Shown here piece after piece: positions 1-8,670 of a stretch of DNA of 40,699 nt; within the stretch, counting starts at the first letter, position 1; every line of letters begins with the position of its first letter. Made by a program: the position numbers and the translations under genes. Below the pieces are notes generated by a model. That model ran no database searches. It saw only the letters and a list, made by a program, of their open reading frames with translations, and was not told the DNA's origin. Source of the DNA: Cytophagaceae bacterium (GTDB taxonomy: Bacteria > Bacteroidota > Bacteroidia > Cytophagales > Cytophagaceae); contig JAIERY010000235.1 of assembly GCA_019746425.1 (NCBI GenBank), positions 1 through 40,699 on the forward strand, read 5' to 3'.

Positions 1-39
1 TCCAATCAGGATAACGACAATATAATATTGGAAGAATAG
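1..39 (+). CDS. 3' end of a truncated gene
   Basis: Frame 1 is open from the window edge to a TAG at 37-39 and reads SNQDNDNIILEE. A hydrophilic C-terminus followed at once by two hairpins, the second a good terminator, fits the tail of a real gene running in from the left. Too little is present to identify it. Confidence 0.35.
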   Translation, partial: SNQDNDNIILEE

Positions 40-68
40 GAAAGAATTTCATTCTTTCTTTTCCAAAC

Positions 69-95
69 CTCTGCACTGAAAGTGCAGAGATTTTT
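69..95 (+). terminator. Rho-independent terminator
   Basis: A perfect 9-bp stem CTCTGCACT/AGTGCAGAG with a GAA loop is followed by A and five T. It lies 30 nt after the TAG of the partial gene. A second, weaker A/T hairpin (GAAAGAAT/ATTCTTTC, 40-58) lies just upstream. Confidence 0.7.
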
Positions 96-99
96 AGTT

Positions 100-322
100 T
101 GTGAATGAACGAGCCGTAGTGGTCTGACGGCTTATATATTTAACCCTCTGATTTTTTTTATCAGGCGGAATATTCACTCGTCAATACCAGATTTGACAAG
201 TCGTCTGACCACTGATCCGTTGATGGTAGGTGAGAACCAACACGATGCAATTTTCCAGGTAAAAAATAAATTAAGAAGCATGAGGATAGACATTGAAAAA
301 TTAAAATTACCTACCGCAGCTT
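100..322. other. Gene-free stretch, possible mobile-element remnant
   Basis: No convincing gene is seen. A nearly perfect inverted repeat, AGTGGTCTGACG at 118-129 against CGTCTGACCACT at 202-213 (one mismatch), brackets 72 bp that include a weak CTGAT/ATCAG hairpin around a T-run. The only long reading frame here (193-375) runs into the adjacent palindromic repeat and has no recognisable domain. Confidence 0.3.
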
Positions 323-459
323 CCGTCATTCCCGCGCAGGCGGGAATCTCGTCCTTTTGTACTCTGTTAAACTAAGAATCAGAATGCATCAAATATAAAT
401 TATTCAAATAGTAATGGCTGCTCTCTATTTGGAGATTCCCGCCTGCGCGGGAATGACGG
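323..459. repeat. REPIN-like palindrome pair, copy A
   Basis: Two 28-bp arms in inverted orientation (323-350 and 432-459) are perfect reverse complements of each other. Each arm is itself a palindrome: GTCATTCCCGCGCAGGCGGG with AATC following. The roughly 80-bp interior begins CTCGTCCTTTTG and ends TATTTGGAG, like copy C at 2685. The layout of two REP-like hairpins head to head matches REPINs, known non-autonomous elements moved by RAYT (Y1) transposases. No RAYT gene is in the window. Confidence 0.75.
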
Positions 460-484
460 CGAGGGTTGAGATCTATTTCTCTAT

Positions 485-758
485 GGCCTGTCGGGACACC
501 ATAGCCGTCAACTTAAGGATTTTGATGAGGGCATCCTAACAGACATTGTATTGTAAGTTAAAGATGGAAAGTTTGCCGTCATTCCCCTGAACAGGGGAAT
601 CCCCAACTTCTGTACACTGTTAAAATAGTTAAGTTTGTGCAGGAGTTAGAGATCCCCGTTTTCACGGGGATGACGGACACATTTGCTCTTTAATTTAGGA
701 CACAAAGTCTACAGTGATTCTGTTCCTTAAGTTGACGGCCATGGTCAGGGGACAGGCC
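485..758. mobile_element. MITE-like element with ~34-bp terminal inverted repeats
   Basis: The ends are inverted copies of each other. The left end (485-518) begins GGCCTGTC and contains GCCGTCAACTTAAGGA. The right end (724-758) contains TCCTTAAGTTGACGGC and ends GACAGGCC, with a few mismatches between. There is no transposase frame inside. A REPIN-like pair (copy B, 576-676) sits nested in it. The termini resemble those of DDE-type insertion sequences, but I cannot name the family, and no clear target-site duplication is visible. It lies directly upstream of a 5'-truncated gene, so it may have caused the truncation. Confidence 0.6.
576..676. repeat. REPIN-like palindrome pair, copy B
   Basis: The left arm CCGTCATTCCCCTGAACAGG (with GGAATC following) and the right arm GATCCCCGTTTTCACGGGGA (with TGACGG following) are inverted, each with its own hairpin. 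The arms have diverged from copies A and C in the variable stem bases but keep the pairing. It is inserted within the MITE-like element. Confidence 0.65.
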
Positions 759-772
759 GCGATTTTATTACC

Positions 773-1384
773 ATGGAACTTACTGAAAAGCAGGCAGAGA
801 AAATAGAGAAGAAGGCAGAGAAGGGTAAAGATATAGAGTTGTATCAGTTTTCATTAGATGATCTTGTTATAAGAAGTGATGGAGGTATGGTACTTACCGG
901 TGAGCAATATTTTGTGAGAGTACATACGTACACTACTTCTAATCCAAATGGTGGAATGAGCACTACTACTGTTTATAAATATCATTATAATGACATTATT
1001 GTAATTAACATAAATCCCGAAGGAAATATTCAATGGGCTACAAAAATCCCAAAGACACAAATTACCTCAAATGACGGAGGCTTTTTTTCATCTTATTCCA
1101 TGGCTGTAGCTTCTGATAAATTATATTTTGTATTTAATGACAATCCTAAAAATTTAGTCTCTTCTGTAGAAGGCAAAACCTTTAATTTTGTTCCATACAA
1201 AGAATCACATGTTGTATGTGTGCAAATAGATAATAATGGTAAAATAGAAAAGAAATCATTGTTCTCCTCAAAGGATGTTGATATTATTACAAGGCCAAAA
1301 GTTTGCGAGCAAATAAATGACAATTGTTTGTTGATTTTTGGTCAGCGTAAAAGCACCCAGAGATTTGCATTGATGACGTTTTAG
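773..1384 (+). pseudogene. C-terminal remnant of a larger protein (5'-truncated)
   Basis: This 203-residue frame starts abruptly, with no signal peptide, although the sequence looks like the last third of a secreted or envelope protein. It has beta-rich segments such as LDDLVIRSDGG, NDIIVININPEG and NDNCLLIFGQRK, and a lysine/glutamate-rich helix at the N-terminus. From memory, longer uncharacterised Bacteroidota proteins end with this pattern (helix, then RSDGG, then YNDIIVxNINPEG, then FNDNxKNL, then RPKVCEQI), but I could not run a search. The ATG lies 14 bp after the right inverted repeat of the MITE-like element and has no ribosome binding site. The upstream part is missing from the window, so I read it as a decayed fragment. 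It could still be an expressed short protein. Confidence 0.55.
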
Positions 1385-1413
1385 ATTCATAGTTGCCGAA
1401 CGAGAACATTTAA

Positions 1414-1441
1414 AAAGCCCATGTCTTAAGGCATGGGCTTT
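1414..1441. terminator. Bidirectional terminator with CTTAAGG loop
   Basis: The stem AAAGCCCATG/CATGGGCTTT closes a loop TCTTAAGG. It lies between the remnant gene (plus) and corA (minus, stop 43 nt away) and can serve both. The loop is nearly identical to that of the hairpin at 34297-34322. Confidence 0.7.
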
Positions 1442-1483
1442 AAATTGTCCAAGTTTCCCAGCTGTCCCCGGAAAGGCCACTTT

Positions 1484-2551
1484 CTAAAACCACTTCTTCT
1501 TCCTGAAATAAAGCACCATTGCTCCCGCAACAGCGATCATTACTCCCCATACAAAAGGATAGCCGTATTCCCAATCCAGCTCGGGAAAATTTTTCCGGAA
1601 GTTCATGCCATAGACACCGGCGATAAAAGTTAGAGGAATAAAAATGGTGGAGATAACTGTAAGCACTTTCATCACCTGGTTCATTTTGTTGCTTACGCTG
1701 GAAAGGTAAATGTCCAGCATGCCGCCCAGCACGTCTCTGTAAGATTCGATGGCATCGATCACCTGTATGGTATGGTCATACACATCGCGTATGTAAATTT
1801 TGGTCCCATCTTTTATCAAAGGAGTTTCATCCCTTTCCATCCGGCTCAGTACTTCTCTCAATGGCCAGACAGATTTTCTCAGGGTAATGATTTCCCGTTT
1901 TAAATTATAAATGGAATGTAAAAGCGCCGGAGTAGGGTTGGTGGTAAGCCTTACTTCCATTTCTTCAATACGCTCTCCCATTTTCTCCAGGATGATAAAA
2001 TAATTATCTATGATGGTATCGGCGAGAGTGTACATTAAATAGTCAGCTCCTGCTTTTCTTATTTTTCCTTTATTCCCTTTTAAGCGGTTTCTGCTGGGAG
2101 TGAAAAGGTCGCCTTCTATATCTTCCTGGAAAGAGAGCACATAATTTTCTCCCAGCACAAAGCTCACCTGTTCAGATATTATGTCTTTGCGCGTATCATC
2201 ATACGACAGCATGTTGATGACAATGAAAAGATGATCATCGTAGTCATCTATTTTCGGGCGGTGTCCGCCGCAGGCAATGTCTTCCAGTAAAAGTGGGTGA
2301 AGGTTAAAGCACTTTCCTATTTTTTCAATCACATCTACCTGTTTTACTCCATCAACATTGATCCAGGTAACACCAAGGCTGCCTTTATAGACAGAGCATT
2401 CATCCGCATTGATCACTTTTCTTTCTTCAAGATTCTCGCCATCATAATGGATCACATTGATCTCGGCGGCTTCATTGCTGGGGTTGTGATCTGTCAGAGT
2501 TCCCGGGGCAAGGCCTGCCTCACGGGCTTTTCTTTTAATAAATTTTGACAT
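1484..2551 (-). CDS. corA: Magnesium/cobalt transporter CorA
   Basis: This is a 355-residue CorA family channel for divalent cations, mainly Mg2+, in the inner membrane. The large N-terminal cytoplasmic domain and long helix are followed by two C-terminal membrane segments. The family signature GMN is present in YGMNFRKNFPEL at the end of the first membrane helix, with hydrophobic VISTIFIPLTFIAGVYG before it and FVWGVMIAVAGAMVLYF after it. The C-terminus is the usual short basic tail (RKKKWF). Length and domain order are normal. The gene stands alone, with a bidirectional terminator downstream and a REPIN-like repeat 133 bp upstream. The ATG at 2551 is the first in frame and agrees with family length. 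Confidence 0.93.
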   Translation of the reverse strand: MSKFIKRKAREAGLAPGTLTDHNPSNEAAEINVIHYDGENLEERKVINADECSVYKGSLGVTWINVDGVKQVDVIEKIGKCFNLHPLLLEDIACGGHRPKIDDYDDHLFIVINMLSYDDTRKDIISEQVSFVLGENYVLSFQEDIEGDLFTPSRNRLKGNKGKIRKAGADYLMYTLADTIIDNYFIILEKMGERIEEMEVRLTTNPTPALLHSIYNLKREIITLRKSVWPLREVLSRMERDETPLIKDGTKIYIRDVYDHTIQVIDAIESYRDVLGGMLDIYLSSVSNKMNQVMKVLTVISTIFIPLTFIAGVYGMNFRKNFPELDWEYGYPFVWGVMIAVAGAMVLYFRKKKWF

Positions 2552-2684
2552 AGAGAATGTTCTTAAAAGTACTCTTAATATGTAAAGCTAAGAAAAAATG
2601 TAGAATGCTACGAGTAACCCATAAATCCCTTGAAATGTATTTCCCTGAATAGACTTTCTGTTTTTAAAGTCACCTGCGACATTA

Positions 2685-2824
2685 CCGTCATCCCTGCGAA
2701 GGCAGGGATCTCGTCCTTTTGCATTCAGTCGAGACAAACAGCAAGAGAATGCATCATAGAATCGTTAAGTTTGAGGTTACAGCGCAACTTTATTTGGAGA
2801 TCCCTGCCTTCGCAGGGATGACGG
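2685..2824. repeat. REPIN-like palindrome pair, copy C
   Basis: Two perfect inverted 28-bp arms carry CCCTGCGAAGGCAGGG between GTCAT and ATC. The interior shares CTCGTCCTTTTG, GAATGCATCA and TTATTTGGAG with copy A. It lies in the gap between the divergent ends of corA (5' end) and rho (3' end). Confidence 0.75.
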
Positions 2825-2880
2825 TTAAATTATGGATTCCGGAAAAGCTATATCCTTTAGGACAAACATGAGCAAACAAA

Positions 2881-2909
2881 AAAAAGCGACCCTTGTGAGG
2901 TCGCTTTTT
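2881..2909 (-). terminator. rho terminator
   Basis: The 11-bp stem AAAAAGCGACC/GGTCGCTTTTT has a 7-nt loop. Read on the minus strand it is followed by a long U-tract. It lies 20 nt past the rho stop codon. Confidence 0.85.
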
Positions 2910-2929
2910 AATATTATTTAGAAAATGAA

Positions 2930-4474
2930 TTACCCGTTCATAGAAACCAGGAATTCATTATTGTCTTTGGTCTTAGCCATCTTGTCAATTAAGAACTCCA
3001 TCGCTTCTATAGAAGTCATATCAGACATATATTTTCTGAGTATCCATACTCTTGACAATTCATCTTTATCCATAAGAAGATCTTCTCTTCTTGTACCGGA
3101 TGCAGGAACATCAATAGCAGGGTAAACTCTCTTGTTGGAAAGCTTTCTGTCGAGTTGAAGCTCCATATTACCTGTACCTTTGAATTCTTCAAAGATCACC
3201 TCATCCATTTTCGAACCAGTTTCGATGAGGGCTGTAGCGATGATGGTCAATGATCCGCCGTTCTCTACATTTCTTGCAGCTCCGAAGAACCTCTTTGGTT
3301 TATGTAAAGCGTTTGCATCCACACCACCTGATAAAATTTTACCGGAAGATGGAACCACAGTGTTATATGCTCGTGCGAGTCTGGTGATAGAGTCAAGAAG
3401 TATTACCACATCATGTCCGCACTCCACCATTCTTTTTGCTTTTTCCAGTACGATGGAAGCGATCTTCACGTGTCTCTCTGCCTGCTCATCGAAAGTAGAA
3501 GAGATTACTTCTGCTTTTACGTTACGAGCCATATCAGTTACTTCTTCCGGACGCTCATCGATAAGCAATACCATCAGGTATACTTCAGGATGGTTGGCAG
3601 CGATAGCGTTGGCAATTTCTTTTAACAATACTGTCTTACCTGTTTTAGGCTGCGCAACGATCATACCCCTTTGTCCTTTTCCTATAGGGGCAAAAAGATC
3701 AAGGATACGTGTTGAAAGTAAGTTATGGGTAGTGCTGAGGTTTAATCTTTCCTGAGGGAAAAGCGGGGTGAGGTATTCAAATGGAATTCTGTCTCTGATC
3801 TCTTCTGTGGTTTTTCCATTTACGCTTTCTACTCTTAATAATGCGAAATATTTCTCTCCTTCTTTCGGCGGACGAATCTGGCCTTTTACCGTGTCACCGG
3901 TTTTTAATCCGAATAATTTTATCTGTGAGGGAGAAACGTAGATATCATCGGGGCTGGCCAGGTAATTGTAATCAGCAGATCTTAAAAATCCATATCCGTC
4001 CTGCATGATTTCCAGTACGCCTGAATTCTCTATGATACCATCAAACTCTTTTATGTTTACACCAGCATTAGCCGGTTTTTTTCTTTCGATGAATTCTCTT
4101 TCTTCTTTTACTTCGACAGGAGTTTCTGTAGTGGATGGAGTTTCGAAGGTGACCTCAAACTCTTCTTTCGGGAACGTTGATTCAAAAGTGAAATCATTGG
4201 CGCCGAAGTCTTCTAGTTCCGGATCTGATTGTTTTACATTCTCTCTTTTAACGCGGGTCCTTTTCTTTGGATCTTTGGAGTCGTCATTTTTTTCTGTGTC
4301 CATGATTGTGTTTTTTGTTGGAAGTGTATTTTCTGGCATGACAGCCTGTTGGTCTAATATCTTGTAGATTAATTCTTTCTTTTGAAGTTTTTTAACATTG
4401 GGAACGCCCAGTTTCTCCGCAATTTCTTTCAATTCAGACAGCAATCTGACCTCTAATTCTTCAATATTATACAT
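2930..4474 (-). CDS. rho: Transcription termination factor Rho
   Basis: Hexameric RNA-dependent ATPase that ends transcription at Rho-dependent sites. The 514 residues show a SAP-like Rho_N domain (about 1-45: [20 protein letters not shown]), then an insert of about 85 residues that is charged and low in complexity (about 48-135). The cold-shock-like RNA-binding domain follows ([20 protein letters not shown]), then the RecA-type ATPase with Walker [13 protein letters not shown], Walker [17 protein letters not shown] and the C-terminal [13 protein letters not shown] segment. The insert makes it about 90 residues longer than the E. coli protein (419 aa). Long N-terminal inserts occur in Rho of many Bacteroidota. 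The ATG at 4474 is the natural start. It is monocistronic with its own terminator. Confidence 0.96.
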   Translation of the reverse strand: MYNIEELEVRLLSELKEIAEKLGVPNVKKLQKKELIYKILDQQAVMPENTLPTKNTIMDTEKNDDSKDPKKRTRVKRENVKQSDPELEDFGANDFTFESTFPKEEFEVTFETPSTTETPVEVKEEREFIERKKPANAGVNIKEFDGIIENSGVLEIMQDGYGFLRSADYNYLASPDDIYVSPSQIKLFGLKTGDTVKGQIRPPKEGEKYFALLRVESVNGKTTEEIRDRIPFEYLTPLFPQERLNLSTTHNLLSTRILDLFAPIGKGQRGMIVAQPKTGKTVLLKEIANAIAANHPEVYLMVLLIDERPEEVTDMARNVKAEVISSTFDEQAERHVKIASIVLEKAKRMVECGHDVVILLDSITRLARAYNTVVPSSGKILSGGVDANALHKPKRFFGAARNVENGGSLTIIATALIETGSKMDEVIFEEFKGTGNMELQLDRKLSNKRVYPAIDVPASGTRREDLLMDKDELSRVWILRKYMSDMTSIEAMEFLIDKMAKTKDNNEFLVSMNG

Positions 4475-4923
4475 AAAATGATTAAATAATTATTTAGAAA
4501 CTCTTTCTTATCACACCAAGAAGGGGGATTTTTTATTAAGAAATAAGACTTTATGATTAAACCGGCAAAGGACTACGTTTATTAACTAAAAAGATATGAA
4601 CTTGTTTTAAGAAAAGAAGCCCAAAGGGTTTTGGTAATGCAATAATACTTTAACATAACAAGATAGTCAAGTTTATATTGTATTTTTTAGTGAAAAATAA
4701 CCCTTTATTATAGAAAAAGTTTGCTTCATGCATTTAAAATAATGACTCTATATATGAGATTGAGTGGTTGTTTAAAACCCGCAAGGATTTGCTCTTTATG
4801 ATATAGTGCAAATTACTATAGTAAAAAGAATCCTTGGGGGTTAAGATATTAATTCTAATTTTTAGAATAGACACAAAATAATTTACTTTGTCTGATACTT
4901 TATTAATATATAATTAAAAAAAA
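4475..4923. promoter_or_regulatory. Divergent rho/serS intergenic region with an inverted repeat
   Basis: 449 bp without a gene separate two divergent essential genes. An inverted repeat AACCCGCAAGGATT (4776-4789) against AATCCTTGGGGGTT (4829-4842), 13 of 14 matching, could form a hairpin with a 39-nt loop. A smaller hairpin ATTCTAA/TTAGAAT lies at 4852-4868. TTACTTTG at 4883-4890 resembles the Bacteroidota -7 element TAnnTTTG with one mismatch and may drive serS. No clear -33 element is seen. The boxes are inferred. Confidence 0.35.
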
Positions 4924-6192
4924 ATGCTACAGGTACTATATATAAGAGAGAACAAATCTGCGGTGATCGATGGTCTGAAGAAAAAACATTTCAAAGGAGC
5001 TGAAGAGCATATAGAGCAGATTCTTGCAACGGATGCAAAGAGAAGAGAAACACAAAAAGAGCTCGATGGCGTGTTGGCAGAGACTAATCAGAAAGCAAAA
5101 GACATTGGGAATTTAATGAAGGCGGGCAATAAGAATGAGGCAGAATCTTTAAAAGCGGTTACGGCAGAATTAAAAATAAAATCAAAAACGCTTTCAGATC
5201 TTTTAACAAAATACGAAGAAGATTTAAGCGCAGTATTGATCAAGCTTCCGAATATTCCCCACGTGTCAGTACCCGAAGGAAGAACTCATGATGATAACCA
5301 GGAAGTATTCAAGCATGGAGAGATTCCACAATTGTCATCTGCTGCTTTGCCTCACTGGGAATTAATTAAAAAATATGACATCATAGATTTTGAAACAGGC
5401 GTGAAAATTTCGGGCGCAGGTTTCCCGGTATACAAAGGAAAAGGGGCACGACTGCAGAGAGCGCTGATCAATTTTTTTCTGGACGAAGCGGTTAAGGCCG
5501 GATACCTGGAAGTACAGCCTCCGATATTGGTGAACCCTGCATCAGGATATGGAACAGGTCAGCTGCCGGATAAAGACGGACAAATGTACAGGGCTGATGC
5601 AGATGATTTATATTTAATTCCTACTGCGGAAGTGCCCATCACTAATATATATAGGGACACTATCTTAAATGAAAATCAGTTACCGGTAAAAAATGCAGGA
5701 TATACTCCCTGTTTCCGCAGAGAGGCCGGCTCATGGGGGGCAGATGTAAGAGGGCTGAACAGGCTGCATCAGTTTGACAAAGTAGAAATTGTTCAGATTG
5801 CATTGCCTGAAAATTCCTACAAGGTGCTGGATGAGATGGTCGGGCACGTGAAAGCCTTATTGAAAAAACTGGAACTGCCTTTCAGAATCATAAGATTATG
5901 CGGTGGAGATATGAGTTTTGCTTCTGCCTTAACTTACGATTTCGAAGTATACTCTGCTGCGCAGAAAAAATGGCTGGAAGTAAGTTCGGTCAGCAATTTT
6001 GAAAGCTTCCAGGCAAACCGGCTGAAGCTGCGATATAAAGGAAAAGATAAAACACATATATTGCATACCTTAAACGGCAGCGCGCTTGCCTTGCCAAGGG
6101 TGGTGGCTGCTATCCTGGAAAATAATCAGACAGATAAAGGGATAACGCTTCCAAAGGCGCTGGTTCCGTATACGGGGTTTGATTCAATATAG
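4924..6192 (+). CDS. serS: Seryl-tRNA synthetase
   Basis: Class II aminoacyl-tRNA synthetase that charges tRNA-Ser with serine in the cytoplasm. The 422 residues begin with the two-helix antiparallel coiled-coil arm that binds the long variable arm of tRNA-Ser (about 25-110, rich in E/K). The catalytic domain follows, with motif 2 TPCFRREAGSWGADVRGLNR and motif 3 NGSALALPRVVAAILEN. PTAEVPITN is the usual serine-site segment. Length is typical. Start at 4924: the ATG follows an A-run with no Shine-Dalgarno, as usual for this phylum. It stands alone and ends next to a minisatellite. Confidence 0.96.
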   Translation: MLQVLYIRENKSAVIDGLKKKHFKGAEEHIEQILATDAKRRETQKELDGVLAETNQKAKDIGNLMKAGNKNEAESLKAVTAELKIKSKTLSDLLTKYEEDLSAVLIKLPNIPHVSVPEGRTHDDNQEVFKHGEIPQLSSAALPHWELIKKYDIIDFETGVKISGAGFPVYKGKGARLQRALINFFLDEAVKAGYLEVQPPILVNPASGYGTGQLPDKDGQMYRADADDLYLIPTAEVPITNIYRDTILNENQLPVKNAGYTPCFRREAGSWGADVRGLNRLHQFDKVEIVQIALPENSYKVLDEMVGHVKALLKKLELPFRIIRLCGGDMSFASALTYDFEVYSAAQKKWLEVSSVSNFESFQANRLKLRYKGKDKTHILHTLNGSALALPRVVAAILENNQTDKGITLPKALVPYTGFDSI

Positions 6193-6194
6193 TT

Positions 6195-6362
6195 GACAGT
6201 TGGCAATGGGCAGTTGGCAAAAACGCTCTGGTAGATTCAGTTGGGAAAAATTTTAATTGCTATTATGGGCTTAACAAGATATAGGGAATTTTAATATTAT
6301 AAGGCTGCTGTTTCATGTTGCCAATTGCCAACTGCCAATTGCCAACTGCCAATTGCCAACTA
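6195..6362. repeat. CAGTTGGCAATTGG minisatellite arms
   Basis: About three tandem copies of a 14-bp unit (CCAATTGCCAACTG) lie at 6319-6362, with an inverted, shorter copy (CAGTTGGCAATGGGCAGTTG) at 6197-6216. The two arms could pair. They fill the gap between the convergent ends of serS and the DUF4286 gene, and the last unit runs to the stop codon of the latter. No ordinary terminator is seen here, so the arms may play that part (inference). Confidence 0.65.
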
Positions 6363-6668
6363 TCCAACAACTTCCAGCACCGTTCTGAATTCAACAAATT
6401 GATTTCTGAATCTTGAATATAATTCAGACTCCACGCTGTTCCGGAATTCATTTTCATATGTTTCCAGGTAATTAAGTTCTTTTAGAAAAAACTGGAAAGA
6501 ATAAGTTATGCCGGTACTTTCTTCATCCTCCTTTAATAAGTGCAGGATCTTGTATTCCTGGAATAAGCCCGTCTTAAACATTGCGGGGATAAACTCGTTT
6601 TTCATCCAGGGAAACCAATCATTATAAATCGCTTTCTCAATATGTATAGTGATGCTGTATAAAATCAT
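6360..6668 (-). CDS. DUF4286 family protein
   Basis: A 102-residue soluble protein of the DUF4286 family, small alpha/beta proteins common in Bacteroidota whose function is unknown. The sequence shows the typical pattern: a first strand MILYSITIHIEKAI, then DWFPWMKNEFIPAMFKTGLF, a central KEDEESTGITYSFQF strand and a C-terminal FVEFRTVLEVV strand. No signal peptide or catalytic motif is seen. It is a single gene, convergent with serS; the stop codon lies in the minisatellite. The assignment rests on pattern recognition. Confidence 0.75.
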   Translation of the reverse strand: MILYSITIHIEKAIYNDWFPWMKNEFIPAMFKTGLFQEYKILHLLKEDEESTGITYSFQFFLKELNYLETYENEFRNSVESELYSRFRNQFVEFRTVLEVVG

Positions 6669-6837
6669 TTAATTCTTTTATGTTGTATTCAGGGCTATAA
6701 GACTCCGAATTTTTGATAATGTCTTTAAAATATAAAAAATAAATATTAAACTTGAATAGAGTGACGTACGTATTTAAAGATAATACATACTTTTTATTGT
6801 TTTTTCTTAACCAGGTCTTATTAAATCTTCAAACATC

Positions 6838-8103
6838 ATGAATACCTTTCAGTCAAAAGAAAGCAATGAAACTTCTGTTTTAGTGGTGCTCTCCACATTA
6901 TTTATCATGTGGGGATTAATAACCGTAATCAGCGGTTTTCTTGTTCCTCAATTGGTAATCGCCCTCCAGTTATCATTGAATAAAGCGATGGTGATTGCCT
7001 ATGCTTTTTTCGGCACATATTTTTTCATGGCATTTCCTGCAGGTAAGCTCATTGACAAAGTGGGATACAAAAATGGAATTGTTGCAGGGGTGCTATGTGC
7101 AGCGCTTGGCTGCCTGCTGTTTTATATAGCGGCAGAAAATATATCTTATGCAATTACAGTCATTTCTTTATTCGTACTGGCAAGTGGTATCACCATCTTA
7201 CAAGTAGGGGCTAACTCTTACGTGGTATTGTTTGGAAAAAGAGGCAAGGGTGCACAGAGGTTAACGCTCGTGCAGGCATTTAACTCATTAGGTACCGTGG
7301 CAGCTTCTATATTCGCTGCTAAAATTATTTCTAATGTCGATGACGGGCAGGCGCTGGAAGGTTATGCAAAGGTGGTGCAGACTCCATATTTAGTGATGGG
7401 AGGAATATTATTATTACTGGCGGGACTGCTGGCTTTTGCAAAGCTTCCCAAGTTGCAGACTGCCGGTGTTGATCCGTTGATCAAAGAAAAAATGCCTCCG
7501 AGAAGACTGGTCTGGGAATTTCCGCATGTTGCCCTGGGCTGCATAGCTATTTTTGCATATGTAGGAGCCGAAGTCAGCATATTCCAGTTCTTATTGCAAA
7601 GAATGAATGCTACAGACAGCGCTGAAGTGGCAAAGAAAATAGAAACCATGATTGAAATATATTGGGGAGGATTGATGGTGGGAAGATTCATCGGGGCTGG
7701 CTTGCTTTCTCAATTCAGCCCGAGAAAGATGATGACTTTTGCTTCTTTGATTGCATCGGCTCTTATCATGGGCTTTATTGTTATAGTTCCCGGTGAACCG
7801 GCAGGCAACTGGGAAACCGCTTTATGGTTATTGTCTGCTGTAGGTTTGTTTAACTCGGTATTATTCCCTTGTATCTTCACCATGGGTATGGACGGACTTG
7901 GAAAATTCTCCGAAGAAGCTTCTTCTGTGCTGGTAATGTCCATCGTTGGCGGAGCAGTGATACCATTTATAGTATTTAATACCATCACGGGTACTACGGC
8001 ATCGGTAAAGACCGCTTTTGTGATCGTCCTTTTATGCTATGCCTTTATCGCATTCTTCGGGTACAAAGGATCCAGGTATGAAAAACAGACCAATTTTTAT
8101 TGA
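6838..8103 (+). CDS. Sugar MFS transporter, FucP/GluP type
   Basis: A 421-residue inner-membrane protein with about 12 hydrophobic segments, of the major facilitator superfamily, sugar:H+ symporter branch (FucP/GluP). Family marks are the N-terminal FIMWGLITVISGFLVPQL, the loop AGKLIDKVGYKNG between helices 2 and 3, and the central GANSYVVLFGKRG followed by RLTLVQAFNSLGTVAAS, which matches the NPY...RL.LAQAFNSLG stretch of glucose/galactose and fucose transporters. The NP usually found in that motif is NS here. The substrate cannot be read from sequence; glucose or galactose is the likeliest. The start at 6838 gives the expected short cytoplasmic N-terminus. It is monocistronic, with a strong terminator 19 nt after the stop. 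Confidence 0.87.
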   Translation: MNTFQSKESNETSVLVVLSTLFIMWGLITVISGFLVPQLVIALQLSLNKAMVIAYAFFGTYFFMAFPAGKLIDKVGYKNGIVAGVLCAALGCLLFYIAAENISYAITVISLFVLASGITILQVGANSYVVLFGKRGKGAQRLTLVQAFNSLGTVAASIFAAKIISNVDDGQALEGYAKVVQTPYLVMGGILLLLAGLLAFAKLPKLQTAGVDPLIKEKMPPRRLVWEFPHVALGCIAIFAYVGAEVSIFQFLLQRMNATDSAEVAKKIETMIEIYWGGLMVGRFIGAGLLSQFSPRKMMTFASLIASALIMGFIVIVPGEPAGNWETALWLLSAVGLFNSVLFPCIFTMGMDGLGKFSEEASSVLVMSIVGGAVIPFIVFNTITGTTASVKTAFVIVLLCYAFIAFFGYKGSRYEKQTNFY

Positions 8104-8121
8104 TCGATATTATTTTTAATA

Positions 8122-8159
8122 AAAAATGCCAACCGGAAAGCTTTCCGGTTGGCATTTTT
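8122..8159 (+). terminator. Strong terminator after the sugar transporter
   Basis: A 38-bp perfect palindrome, arms AAAAATGCCAACCGGAAAG and its complement, ends in five T. It is symmetrical and can work in both directions. Confidence 0.9.
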
Positions 8160-8500
8160 GTTTTCAGACCCGGGATAAAGCTATAAAGTTCAAAATTTTT
8201 TGTCATCGCGGGGCAAATGATGACATGATTAAGCACAAAAAATAAAAAAAATCGTGGCGAGGACTGGTTAATGAATGTAGCGGGGATCTCTATGCTGAGA
8301 AAAGTGTATCGTTGATCGGGAGATTGCTGCGGCGTTACATCAACTGATTTTTATGATTAAGAGCTGGTCTTCTTCTGCTCTTTAAGTATCATTTGTCTCA
8401 CGGTCATGTGTTAAATTACTTTGTCTGCTTAAGCTAACAGCATGAAATATTCCGGAAAAATTAATGAGAGATGAACTACTTATCTGTTCTGAAAACAGCA
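8160..8500. other. Gene-free stretch
   Basis: No gene is seen. TTACTTTG at 8416-8423 is the same 8-mer as the candidate -7 element upstream of serS, with TCTG following in both places, but no gene lies immediately downstream on the plus strand. A small hairpin GTCATC/GATGAC lies near 8200-8222. Confidence 0.3.
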
Positions 8501-8539
8501 GTTTTTCATAGGGGAAATCGATATAACAGGGCACAAAAA

Positions 8540-8568
8540 AAAACATCCCGATCTGATCGGGATGTTTT
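8540..8568 (-). terminator. Terminator of the lysine-rich micro-gene
   Basis: The palindrome AAAACATCCCGATC/GATCGGGATGTTTT, read on the minus strand, runs into a tract of nine T. It lies 22 nt past the micro-gene stop and supports that gene as a separate transcription unit. Confidence 0.9.
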
Positions 8569-8589
8569 GAAAAGCATTAGCGAAGAAAA

Positions 8590-8670
8590 TTACTTCTTCT
8601 TTTTAGCAGCTTTCTTCTTAGAAGCTGGCTTCTTTTTAGCAGCTTTCTTTTTTGCTTTAGCTTTAGCCAT
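8590..8670 (-). CDS. 26-residue lysine/alanine-rich histone-like peptide
   Basis: A short frame encodes 26 residues: 15 Lys, 8 Ala, and one each of Met, Pro and Ser, beginning MAKAKAKKKAAKKK. The composition equals that of the C-terminal tails of histone H1-like and HU-like proteins, which bind nucleic acid without fixed structure, so DNA or RNA binding is a fair inference. Three things argue that it is real: a Shine-Dalgarno GGAGGA placed 4 nt before the ATG, rare in this window where most starts lack one; a terminator with nine U just downstream; and regular codon structure with no other gene near. It lies inside exact 20-bp inverted repeats. An antisense frame over the same DNA encodes only low-complexity Phe/Ala and is a shadow. 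Confidence 0.8.
   Translation of the reverse strand: MAKAKAKKKAAKKKPASKKKAAKKKK

Noticed and set aside
193-375. 60-codon frame ending in VIPAQAGISSF
   Set aside because: Its last third is the translation of a palindromic repeat arm, a common false call; no RBS or domain.
2630-2821. 63-codon frame with VIPAKAGISSF
   Set aside because: Also a translated REPIN-like arm (copy C).
3180-3755. 191-codon frame opposite rho
   Set aside because: Antisense shadow of a highly conserved gene; Ser-rich with no domain.
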